This document shows, one piece after another, positions 1 to 10,449 of a stretch of 64,000 nucleotides of DNA (the stretch's first letter is position 1; each line of letters starts with the position of its first letter). The stretch covers positions 340,501-404,500 of the forward strand of contig NW_026705001.1 of assembly GCF_029867415.1 (NCBI RefSeq). Direction: 5' to 3'. The notes beneath the pieces are model-generated. The model was given only the letters and a program-made list of their open reading frames with translations, did no database searches and had not been told where the DNA came from. This DNA is from Vicia villosa. Its lineage: Eukaryota; Streptophyta; Magnoliopsida; Fabales; Fabaceae. Position numbers and translations under genes: made by a program.

Positions 1-2284
1 ATGGATTTTGTTGCAAACATGGCTAGCTCTGTTGTCAGAGCTTTCAATTCTTCATGCATAGTATTGTTCATATGATTAACAACTCACTTATAGTTAACAA
101 ATTCCTATTGTATGTTAAAATTTTCAGGAAGTCTGCAACAATATCGATAGATGATTTTTTTATGGCTGAAGGTTAGGTATATATAATACATTTTCAAAGA
201 TGTTGTTTTTTCGGTTAATACTCTCATGTTGTTCTTTTTATTTTGGAGTAACAATCAAATTGTGTTTCGATCGTAGAATAAACTACGAGAGACTAATCTA
301 GGAAATGCACTTCTTGAGACTCTACTATTTGTACATTTTGTTTTTATGTGTAGTATAGTTACCACTGAAGTACACTTGGTTTAAGTTTTATGTAGTTTGT
401 ATGCCTTGCAGGATCATTTAAATAGTAATGTAACAATAATGATTCACAAAAAGCAGAGTTCTATCATGGTAACCTGTTTCCATTAATTTAGAACATTGGA
501 TGTTCTATACCACTTCCCTTTTTATTGGCTTCTATTTAGAGCAGTTCTATCATATCATAATACCTTTTTTTTGTTTCTGTTATGACTTCTGAGTTTTTTT
601 TCTGCATTGATTGTAGACTGAGATCTTGAAGCAAGAGGCTACCCCTGCAATGAGATTGCTCAATAGGAATTGCCTTTGGAAGCGGAGGCAACCAATCAGC
701 CACTGAGTTGCCTGCTGTTTCTCCTTGGCTGGTATGTTTCATAGAATATAATTTGTCAATATATAAGATGGTACCAAGTACCAACCTGACAGGTTTATTC
801 CACAAAATCTGTTTGCTCATTTGCCGTGTTTTTTAATTTGACAGTTGGTTTTTGTTTAATTTTATTGGATTCAATGCAGGTATTTGTTATGGTTGATGGT
901 GTGGCTGTTGGAGAATTGGTACGGTGCAGGTTTTGTGTTAAATCTGTATTGGTTTTCAATTTCAATATATAATCTAGATTCTTTAAACAATGATTAAACC
1001 ATTTACCTCCAATGATTGAGTTGTCCGTGTTAGCCTTCTCCAAAATTTAAGTCTATTGTGATGTATTAGTGTGTATGTTGGCTAATGCATTGCTTTCACT
1101 TTTGAATTTTCAAACTTTTAATAGATGTTGATCACTTTTCTAAAACATTGAAATGTTAGCTGATATTTTGCACTGCATTGAAATAGAGCTCCTGGTGGAA
1201 GCCACACACATTACACATGATTCTTATACTCAAGTCTTAGGCATCATTGTATTTTACTTTCAGTTTATTCATGATTCCTACTTCTACATGATAATGTGAG
1301 CAGCGAGGAGTTCTTTGCAGGGGCTGAGGCAGACTATATACCCTGCAGAGCCAACTTTTTTTCCATTTTTTAACCTTTCACCGCACATAGCTTTTGGAAA
1401 ATTTGAACCACTGTATTACTAATTTACTACTCTATTTTGATATGTTGATTAGTATATTTTGAATTATTTGGACAGAGAATCTACGAAAATTCAATTGTGT
1501 GATTAACATGTTGAAAATTCAATTCAATACACTTACTGAGAAAAGTGCCCAAAGCACTTGGTATTTTTATTGAGGTGTTTTTCTGCCACTGCCAGGAAAG
1601 AGCAGCAGCAATATGGCTTTTGTTTTGTAGGTGATTGTGGAGAAAGTTGGAAGAAGTGACATTGCTATAACGTTTGATGTCTGCTCTTTATGAAGAACAT
1701 AAGAATGAGGTTGTCTTTCTTTACATGACTCACAGTGGAGAGAATATCTTTGGCTTCCAGTAAGAATAATTTGAGACTAGCTTAATGTAAATATCTCCCA
1801 TCTTACCAGTCAATTTATAATACATAGCATAAATGCTGCATTTCTTATTATTTTCATTATATTTTATGTTATGAATTTCAAGTTTTTTATTAATGGATTT
1901 GGATTTTGTTACTGCACACTTGAATTATCAGCTTATTGGTTTCAGTAAAATATTCTACAATTATTTTTGTAGAATTGCATGGTCAAAGCCATAATAAAAA
2001 ACCATTAAATTTTTCAGGTTTCTTGTATCTCAACTTTTTTTTTACTTCTAAATTTGAAATTTCAAACATGATATTAGCAAAAAGCAAAGATTTTAATATG
2101 TGGCCTCTATCTAGGAGAGAATTATGGTGCCGCCTCTCACTTGATAAGTGAGAAACAAAATCACTGAGTAAAGTAAATTGAAGAAGGAAAATGGATTAAT
2201 GGTTGTGGTGATGGTGCATATTTAGATATGAGAGAGCTTCAAATCTAAGTGTCTTTATTACAAAGTAAATTAATCTACTATGGA
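1..2284 (+). other. Unresolved region with exon-like islands
   Basis: No intact gene is visible. Several short stretches on the + strand are bounded by plausible splice signals. Examples are about 412-467 (after a TGCCTTGCAG acceptor, before GTAACC), 617-730 (after TTGATTGTAG, before GTATGT), 880-927 (after AATGCAG) and 1631-1709 (after TTTTGTAG). They read as short peptide segments such as VFVMVDGVAVGELV, but with in-frame stops. This could be a decayed intron-bearing gene or chance. I recognise no family. Confidence 0.2.
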
Positions 2285-2309
2285 CACTACGCCAAATTTA
2301 AGCTGTAGC

Positions 2310-2620
2310 AGCGCAGCTACTAAAGCGCTTTTAGCAAAAGCGCTCTCGTAGGGCTCGCTAAAAACAAAATTAATAAACAAGGAAAAATGATGCAAAAAAA
2401 GTGCTCTGGTAGGGGGAGTTATGAGAGCGCTTTTAAAAAGCGCTCTGGTAGGGGGGGGTATGAGAGCGCTTTTAAAAAGCGCTCTGGTAGGGGGGTTATG
2501 AAAGCGCTTTTAAAAGCGCTCTTATAGGGTGGGTGCTACGAAAGCGCTTTTGGAATAAAAGCGCTCTGGTAGGGGGTGTTATTAAAGCGCTTTTGAAAAG
2601 CGCTCTGGTAGCCCATTTAA
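2310..2620. repeat. Left subterminal repeat array of the CACTA element
   Basis: About seven tandem units of roughly 35-50 bp carry the palindromic core GAGCGCTTTT(n)AAAAGCGCTC followed by TGGTAGGGGG. In En/Spm elements subterminal repeats are binding sites for the element's own protein; a similar role here is inference. Confidence 0.85.
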
Positions 2621-3460
2621 AAAATTATATATTTTACAAACACACGCGTTTTGTTTCAGATCTTTCTTCTTCCTTCGTTGCTCCGCCGTCCTCTCTCCGA
2701 AACCCTAGCAACCTCCGTCGTTCTTCTTCCTTTCAGATCCAAAACACACGAGTTTATGGTGAGTTGAGGTTCGTGTTGTTGCTGAGTTCGGTTTCGATTC
2801 TGAATCTACAAACCAAAACCGGGTGAGACCTTTCTGAGTTTATTTCTTATTCTCTCTTCCTCTCTCAAATTTCTGAAGGGTTTGTTTGATTAGGAAAGTG
2901 ATGAACAAATGTTTGGGTTTGATGAATGTTTGTCTGGTTATGTTTGATGATGATTTGTGAATGGTTTTGTTTCTGATGAATGGTTTGCGTGTATGAGAAA
3001 GATGAACAATTAGGGTTTTGGTTAGTGTTTGCGGCTGTGTATTGTGATTGTTGTTGGATGAATATGAACAATGTATTTACAGTTTCTGGAGAGGTTTTTC
3101 GAAGATGATGAACAGAATTTTTTTAGGGTTTTTGGTTGTTGGCTCTACGGCTCTACGGCTGATTTTTTTTAGGGTTTTTGGTTGTTGGCTCAATTGACTT
3201 GTTCTTTTATCAAAAACTATTTTTATGTGCATGTGGTTGTTAATTGATTTCTTATAAATTGGTTTCAGTTCTGGTATAACACTATTTTTATTAACTATTT
3301 TGTCTTTTGTTCGGAGATGAGGAAATTTTTGGTTGATAGAGAAAATATTGAGAATGTGAATGTTGTGTAAATAATCACGTTTTTCTATTGTAGGTTGAGC
3401 TTCAAACAGTGGATGGACTGGTAAAGGATAGAACACAATGTGCCCCTGCCGATTATGTTC

Positions 3461-3544
3461 CACAGAATATGAATCAAGTAATGTACCCCGAAGTCTTCTG
3501 TGGCAGGATCGTTCGGGGTACAGTTATTTGATTCATATTCTGTG
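3461..3544. other. Long near-perfect hairpin inside the CACTA element
   Basis: The left arm CACAGAATATGAATCAA pairs exactly with the right arm TTGATTCATATTCTGTG. Further in, GTACCCCGAA pairs with TTCGGGGTAC. A 5/6-nt internal loop separates the two stems and about 19 nt form the terminal loop. The sequence just 5' (about 3394-3460) follows an acceptor-like TTGTAG and is open as VELQTVDGLVKDRTQCAPAD, so the hairpin may sit at the edge of a captured exon. Its function is unknown. Confidence 0.6.
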
Positions 3545-3944
3545 ACACAATACAACATAGCTCAGGTGACTACTGGTTCTCCACTAAAGCATCAATACAA
3601 CATAGCTCCAGATAATACAGGAAGCGTACATTGATTGCATAAGAACTCGGAAGTTGTTTCCCATTTAGTTGTTTTGGTTTAGAAATATGTGAATTGGTTT
3701 AGTTGTTTTGGTTTAGAAATATGTATATATGTATTTTGATTTACATTAATGGTATATAATATAATACTTTTTTTGTATATAATCGATATCGATTATAATG
3801 GTATATATCGATTTGAAATGATAAATTATAGGTTCATGAAAAAATACTGCCAAAAAATAGTAAATTACAGGTTCTGAAATATTGCTGCCAAAAGTGCAGG
3901 TTTAGAAATAATAAAAAGCATAAAAAAAAAAAACGCAACATACG

Positions 3945-4172
3945 AAAGCGCTTTTGGAAAAGCGCTCTTATAGGGGTGGCTATCAGAGCGCTTTTTCCAG
4001 AAAAAGCGCTCTCATAGGGGGGGTATCAGAGCGCTTTTCTTGAAAAAGCGCTCTTAAAGGGGGGGGTCTACCAGAGCGCTTTCTGAAGCGCTTTTGTTAC
4101 CTACGCCAGCGCTGGCTTTCACAGCGCTTTTAAGCGCTCTTAAAGCCCAAAATAAGCGCTGTCGTAGCCCTT
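3945..4172. repeat. Right subterminal repeat array of the CACTA element
   Basis: Repeated AGAGCGCTTTT...AAAAGCGCTCT(T/C)ATAGGGG units are in inverted relation to the left array. They end just inside the right terminal inverted repeat. Confidence 0.85.
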
Positions 4173-4185
4173 GTACGGTGTAGTG

Positions 4186-4940
4186 GGACCACCCATATAT
4201 ATGGTATCATTGAGTAGCTAATGTATATGTAAAACTAATTTCAATCAACTTGGTCGTTGATAATAAAAAGATTGTATATGCAACTTGGCCATAAGCAAGC
4301 CAATTTATTAACAAATTTTGATAAGAAAAACTATTTATTTCTATGTTCCAAGTGGTTATATAGATTCAATATTAATTTTATTGAGAACCAAAATGTGAGT
4401 TTATGTGTTTTGCATTGTTGAACTTTTTAGGTTTATGTTAGTCCCTCTCAATTCAATTTTTTGAGTTTTAACAATTAAAAATTTATTTATAACACGGGTC
4501 ACTATCAACACAATATCAAATTGAATTATTTTATGTATTCTATGGATTATTAATTAATCTATTTTTTACCTTTAATAAAATAAAAATTGTATTTTATCTC
4601 ATTGAATAATATTATATAGTTATTCACACAATTAATTTTTTATGTTACGGGTCACTATCAAATTATTACCTTTAATTAAATACAAAATTATTATTTTCAA
4701 GTACACTTAAATCTATATGATTATTGTTCAATTTACAATTAGGTAAATAATTTCATATTTTTCATTTATATTTTAAATTTTACACTTACATTTTTTATAA
4801 TATTATGAAGTTAACATTCTATCAAAATTTATATTTTTTTCATGTCTAATTAATTTACATAATAATTAATAAAATTGCTCATAGTGACATTTAACATTGA
4901 CTTTTATATCATTCAATATTTACTACATTAAATAGACGAA
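4186..4940. other. AT-rich intergenic stretch, no gene seen
   Basis: Very AT-rich sequence without a credible ORF. The phrase ACGGGTCACTATCAA occurs twice (about 4494 and 4647). It may be the body of the Helitron whose 3' end follows, but no Helitron 5' end was identified. Confidence 0.4.
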
Positions 4941-4971
4941 AACCCGTGCGGCAGCACGAGTCTCTTACTAG
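4941..4971 (+). mobile_element. Helitron-like 3' terminus
   Basis: The stretch has a short GC-rich hairpin (CCCGTGC paired with GCACGAG) about 10 nt before a terminal CTAG followed by T. This is the 3' architecture of plant Helitrons (hairpin, then CTRR, inserted at A|T). No 5' TC terminus or Rep/helicase ORF was found nearby, so only the end is called. Confidence 0.55.
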
Positions 4972-5340
4972 TGAGAATGAAAAAAAGTAAGTATTACTTA
5001 ATTACTTAAATATCCTTTTCTTAGTGGAAATAATTTATTGTGAAAGGACAAATTAGAAAGTTTATGGGATTGAATTGTTATAGATAGATAGTAGATTAGC
5101 TCCACCTCTTTTGGAAGAGCATACAACGTGTGAGTCACTTAGTTCATCTTTTCCGGGGTAGCGGTTGAACCTAAATTTTTCTTCTCTTTCAATACTTGAT
5201 TGCTTTATTAGGGTTTTTAGAAAGGGGAGTTGTAGGTTTTTAGTTTTTTTAGTTTTGTACTTTGGTAAATTCCCTTGCTTTAACTTTGGTAGGGGTGCGT
5301 AATTTGTCTTTATATTTACCATATGCTTTTATTTACGATT

Positions 5341-6055
5341 ATTTTTTTATGTATTGACAGTCTCTTTTAACACGAGCAACTCTCAACTCAGAGTTCGAAA
5401 GGAAACATTAGATAACTTTGTTGTGTCAGTGGACTAAGAGACGTTGTATATTGTTTCTTCCTTTGTTGGTGAGGGTAGTCTAGACCATGCATTCACTGAA
5501 GTGGGTCCCTCCTCATACTAGGGAATGCTTCCCCTCGAAGGGGATAAGAGGATCAACAACAAGTATGATGTGTGTTTCATACTTCTCCAGGAATGCTTAT
5601 TTTCTTTGATAGGTATATGCCTCCTCGTTAATGACTTTAAGGTAGGTGTCTTGAACCACCTAGTGAGTGCTTCTTCACAACTACACTTGGTTAATTGGGC
5701 TTATGCCAAAGTCTTATAGTACTGGTGTGAATATAAGAAAGGTGTGTCGTCTCTGACACTCTTCCAGTTCTTTAAAGCCCAATGGAGTTTTGTTGATTCA
5801 ACTCAAAGTCAAGACCTCGTATCTCTTAGATGGAGTACCAAGATGTTTGAGGTCTACTTATATAGTGTTAAAAACTTCAATGACCACTACTACCTAATTA
5901 ACCTCCTTATTGAGGTGGCTCATACCAGCATATACGACATATATTTTGAGTCACCTTATCAATATTCAGATGAATTCTCCAAATTCTTGTGCCATAGTCA
6001 TTTCTTGGTGGATGCCAGGTCTTTTGTCCATAAATTGGAGATCATCTTTGAGTGA
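5341..6055 (+). pseudogene. Degraded 'putative plant transposon protein'-like fragment
   Basis: Two open stretches (5525-5719 and 5744-6055) in different frames read as one protein: a segment with LPLEGDKRINNKYDVCFILLQ and NDFKVGVLNHLVSASSQLHLVNWAY, then one with FFKAQWSFVDSTQ and FEVYLYSVKNFNDHYYLINLL. The style resembles the gag-like or plant-transposon proteins common in legume retroelements. Stops and at least one frameshift show it is dead. The family call rests on general resemblance only. About 6060-6900 holds no recognisable gene. Confidence 0.4.
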
Positions 6056-8151
6056 GTGATGCAGGAGATTTCATATTTTCTTTGATGCTGCTTAGATTAT
6101 TATCATTTCCTTGTCTTAATTAATCCTTGGTTTTTAGATAAGATGAAATGTTACAACACGATGCTTGACTAAAGTATAAAATTGAAACTGATATTTAAAA
6201 TGTAACTAAACAAAAAAAGTCAAACCATAAGTGCTACTGCTTCAACTGCAGCTGGAGATGTCACAGGATCTACAAATACATTGCATCCTGTAAATCCATA
6301 AGTAAAATAAAGAACTAACTCTTTTTTGAGAAACTAGCTAAAATATATTTTAGTCATACAAAATAATATATGTAGTAATATTTATTTGGGTGAATAAGTA
6401 GTCCGAAAATAAAATATTTAAAACTGGCATAACCAACGGCTAGGTGGGGAGGTGAAAGCGACACCCCAACGGTTAGAACCCGCTGCCAACCAGCACTCTG
6501 TCAATTGCATAACTCTGCTCTTCCATTATTTTTTGTATCTTCAAATATGTTGGTAATTTAATAATTAGATGAATACTATTTGTTGAATTGTTGGACTCTC
6601 TTCAACCGACAATTCTAAAACACATCTGGCGACTACCACAAAACACCATCACATATATATGACATTACCGTATTTTTATACTATATATTTATTTTGGACA
6701 GAACCTTTCATTTATATTTATATTCTTATTTCATTTTTAATATGTCATACGCTCGTCGTACCCAAATTTATTTGTTTTTTTCAACATGGTTGAAAGGGAT
6801 AATTTAATACTCTTTTTGTGATTTTTTTTTACCAATAACCAGATTTTAATATTAAAATACATTCATAATTAATTTTTATTTTTAAAAATTACATAAGTAA
6901 TCGTATTTTAAAATTGATTAAAGGGTTTAAGCCATATGAGATGACTCATGTATTGCGTGTAAGCCATGTGGAATGAATGTCGCATGCATGTAATTTTAAA
7001 GAGGAGGCGTCATATTGATGCATGAGTGTATCTGTGTTTTCTATAAATAATTTTTTATTCCTCCATCATTCTTCACACATCTACTCTCTTTCTCTAAATT
7101 TTTTTTACATGGCATCTGAAATGATTTTCAAAAGAGATGGGTATGTTATTTTTTTGGCTATCAAATCTCCAATTAAAATGAAATTTTGGAACATCCATTT
7201 GATGGACCATCTTAAGAGATCTTTGATCTGTTGGTTAGACGGGGGATATCCAAGATGGCGAAGTCATTAAAAGAATTCAGAGACATAGAACAGTCACCTC
7301 ACTTGCAACTGGAAAACCTCAACGTTGGTGGAGAATGCCAAAAATGACAGCGACGTTATGCTGATCATGCATGGAACATATGAAATTGTTTTGACAGTTG
7401 TAATTTATTAGATATTTTAACGTGTTAACTAGTTTTATCTTGATACATGGAAGTAGGTCGAGGGCCAATGTATTAACCTAAAGGACCTTAAAATGTATTA
7501 TATCTCTCTTGGGCTAGACTAAAATTCGTCAAAGGATGCTAAAGTCCTTAAAGCAATAGTTTATACTATGATACTATTTGGAAGCCTGTTATTTCCTGAA
7601 ACTGAAAGAACAGGTAATATTGTAAAAGGGTATAGTTAGGGTTCCTTTGTTTTAGCGCATCTATATAGTGCACTCTGTAAAAATGTCAAAAGATAGACGT
7701 GTACTTTTTATGAATGCACTTTTTTGCTCCAAGCATGAGGTTGGTGCAGGGTCAGTTCTGATTTTTTAGAGACCCAAACCAACAAAAAAAGTAGACCCTT
7801 AACAAAAAAAAGATGTTTTACTCACCTCCAAAATTAAGAAGAATCTCGGAAACAATATAAAAAAAAATGAAGTCATGGTTGTTTTTAACAATAAAAAGAA
7901 TTTCAATGTAAATAAAAAGTCATATATAAATCATTAAAAAATTCAAAATTGAAATATGATTAAGTGAATTAGAATGAGAATATTTTAAGTGTCTTAATTG
8001 CTTCAATTCTAAGCCTAATTAGTAAAAAGTTTATTTCTATGATTAGATAAATAATAAATCAAAGTACAAATGATAATGAATTTGATTTCTTTACAAAAAT
8101 TTGATAATAAATAAGCTAATTGTATGACAAATTTTTAAATATTTAATTATA

Positions 8152-8325
8152 GGGAAATGCTAACGAGTGCCCTTGAGGCACTCTCTAAATGATTAAAGTA
8201 GTAAGTTTTTTTTGAAAATGTGTGTAATCAATACATTGAAAATTGAAATATTAACTTTTGTAAATAATATTTTGTTTATTTAGTATCCTTAAAGAATGTC
8301 TTGAGGGCACTCGTTAACATGACCT
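8152..8325. mobile_element. MITE with 9-bp target duplication (copy 1)
   Basis: The left end GGGAAATGCTAACGAGTGCCC is mirrored at the right end by GGGCACTCGTTAACATGACCT. The 9-mer TTAATTATA flanks both sides (8143-8151 and 8326-8334). The duplication length and long imperfect inverted repeat suggest a Mutator-type MITE. It is inserted in the PMD remnant and is related to the copy at 8481. Confidence 0.85.
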
Positions 8326-8480
8326 TTAATTATAACATTATAACATATAAATAGTCTCTAAAATTTATATTGAAATAAATGAAAATAAAATTACAAAGGT
8401 TACAATAAATAACCATCAAAAACAAAATTTAATTTAAAATCTTATTATAAATTTGGATTGATTATATATAAATTATTTTA

Positions 8481-8730
8481 GGGAAATGCTAACGAGTGTC
8501 CCGGGAGCACTGGTTAAGAGTCTAAAAAAAGAATGTTTTGTTAAATATACTTGTATTTAATACATTAAAAATAGAAATAATTGACTTCTTTTAATGACCA
8601 AAAATGTCTATTTCATTAAAAAAAAGTGTATTCAATGCATTGAAAATTGAATTGATTAATTTATTTAGAGAATATTTTCTTTATATGGAAACCTTAAAGA
8701 GTGCCCCCAGGGCACTCGTTAGCATGACCC
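8481..8730. mobile_element. MITE with 9-bp target duplication (copy 2)
   Basis: This is the same family as the 8152 element. It begins GGGAAATGCTAACGAGTG, ends GGCACTCGTTAGCATGACCC, and is flanked by ATTATTTTA at 8472-8480 and 8731-8739. At 250 bp it is longer than copy 1 (174 bp). It has no ORF. Confidence 0.88.
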
Positions 8731-10449
8731 ATTATTTTATAATTAAAATTTAATAAATGCTAATTATCATAAATATTACATTAGGAATTACTTGGCACTA
8801 AGGTATAATTAATTAACTTTGTATTTTTAACAAAGATTGAAATGTTCATGTAAAAAAATAATAATTGAAATTTAGAGGACACTAGGTATCAAAACACTTA
8901 CACTAAGCTCCTAAAGACATAGCTCAGCCGCTGGGCTACAAACAAGGAGTAGTTTTATAGTTTCGCTAACAATTTGTGTTATCTCTCTTTGCTTTAGGTT
9001 TTATGTACGAGAAATGGATTTCAGCAAGAATCCTAGATAAAATGTCGATTTTTATTGCAATTTTTTGGATCACATTGAACCATATGATGTATTACCAATA
9101 AATTATACATCTTATAAATAATTTATCTTAAAAGTTATCATTCTTATAATAATTTTTACTCTGCAGTTTATTTAGAGATCATATCTAGGTTTGAACCATC
9201 AACCCAACCTTGAGGATGCAATAATTTGAACTGCAAAAACTGCGATCATCCGGTTCAAAGTTGTGGAGATGCACCATAGTGACCGTGTCAAAATACAGTT
9301 TGGCATACATAAGGAAATCCCAGCCAACCCAACATGTTTGTCACCATGGCATCTCCTTAAAGCCGATGTCCAATGAACTTATAACAATTGGAAAGAGTAT
9401 GCTCTAGAATGGTGTCAGATGTCAAAGAGACGTGAATGTTATGTCCTACAATTTCTTGTCGCACCCGCGAACTAAACAATGTGACAAACATATGAATATA
9501 TGAGTTGGTACAGAGTTGTTACTACGCTCAAATGTTTGTGTCCGACCCAAGACATCTAATCGACCCACACACACGAGTTGCATTGTCGTCCAATACCCAA
9601 AAACATTACAAACAAACATAAACCCCCAGTAACAAACGCAACACACTTTCACCACTCAACTAGCACAACGACGATACCGATCCACAAGCACCCAACCATA
9701 TCACCATGACCAGTACCAAGACCAACAAATGCCACATTCTCAAACTCAATACCAAGAACGTATACCATATAACCAACAACCCCATGTGAGTCCATCCACT
9801 TCTCACCTTAGCCCTGACCTAGGCGAACATAAGGAATATTCCCCAACCGATCCAACATACACACAACCATTTCATCACCGTAGCACCCAACACACACATG
9901 TCTACCAAACTTTACGAGATTTATTTCCTTTTTACCCCCTTATTCAAACGATCAGTGCTACCATCCACCCATCCAGCCCATACCCCCACCAACACGGTCA
10001 AACTTTGAGAACATGGGTAATCGACTTTTTGACAACAAGGCTTCAGGATTTGGCGGCCTGACATATTTCATGGACCCTGATCGCATTGACCTTGCAAGGC
10101 TCTCGACCCAACCACAACAGGAATTTCGTAAAGGACGTGGACAGGGCAATTAGGTCTTGTTGTAGTTTTTATTCCCACAATGTAATCGTTTTATTAAAAT
10201 GAAAATATTAATTTTTTTAGTTTTATTTATAAATTGTTTTTTTTTTATTTTAAAAAATTAAAAAATACCTACATTACACATAGGCGCCATTTGAGATGGC
10301 TTCTCAGGGCATGCATGCACCTAAGCGTCATCTCATCTGGCGCTAACATACAAAATTTAAGTGCATGCACCATTTCATCTGGCTTGCACGCTTTAACCAA
10401 TTCTAACATATGGTTATTTGTGTAATTTTTTTGAATATTTGATTATTGA

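Larger units (their letters stand above)
2285..4185. mobile_element. Non-autonomous CACTA (En/Spm-like) transposon
   Basis: The left end reads CACTACGCC and the right end GGTGTAGTG, so the terminal inverted repeats match at 8 of 9 positions and begin with CACTA. The 3-bp sequence GGA lies immediately outside both ends (2282-2284 and 4186-4188), the target duplication expected for this superfamily. Both subterminal zones are packed with GCGCTTTT/AAAAGCGC motifs. There is no transposase ORF, so the element depends on a transposase in trans. The interior (about 2640-3930) looks like captured sequence: a pyrimidine-rich leader-like stretch, splice-like junctions and a hairpin. Confidence 0.9.
7110..10152 (+). 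pseudogene. Plant mobile domain (PMD/MAIN-like) protein remnant
   Basis: Scattered pieces follow the order of a PMD protein. About 7555-7680 reads YTMILFGSLLFPE..., then GSFVLAHLYSAL, matching the PMD core pattern (LFP...WGSAVLAHLY). About 9000-9080 reads MDFSKNP and DHIEPYDV. About 9235-9475 reads RFKVVEMHHSDRVKIQFG, then IPANPTCLSPWHLL, the C-terminal PMD segment. 9500-9560 has EYMSWYR. A Pro/Gln/His-rich tail (9729-10061) and an Arg/Gly/Gln-rich end follow. Many stops, frame changes and two MITE insertions show it is inactive. PMD proteins act in silencing-related pathways or belong to transposons. Confidence 0.55.
6905..10440 (+). mobile_element. Decayed PMD-type transposon with inverted subterminal repeats
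   Basis: The left zone (6905-7025) contains two copies of a motif of the form TTGATTAAAG..AAGCCATATGAGATG and GCGTGTAAGCCATGTGGAATG followed by GCATGCATGTAA. The reverse complement of 10277-10425 contains TTGGTTAAAGCGTGCAAGCC, GATGAAATGGTGCATGCA and GCCAGATGAGATGACGC. The two ends are therefore diverged inverted repeats flanking PMD coding remnants. Exact termini and a target duplication could not be fixed. PMD/MAIN-like proteins are known from MULEs and some LTR elements; a MULE is the better fit because of the inverted ends. Confidence 0.5.

Noticed and set aside
1936..2151. 71-codon + strand ORF
   Set aside because: AT-rich low-complexity translation with no motif, no promoter evidence and no paralogue.
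8920..8945. tRNA-like phrase AGCTCAGCCGCTGGGCTAC
   Set aside because: No B box or stem structure follows. It lies within the decayed PMD region.
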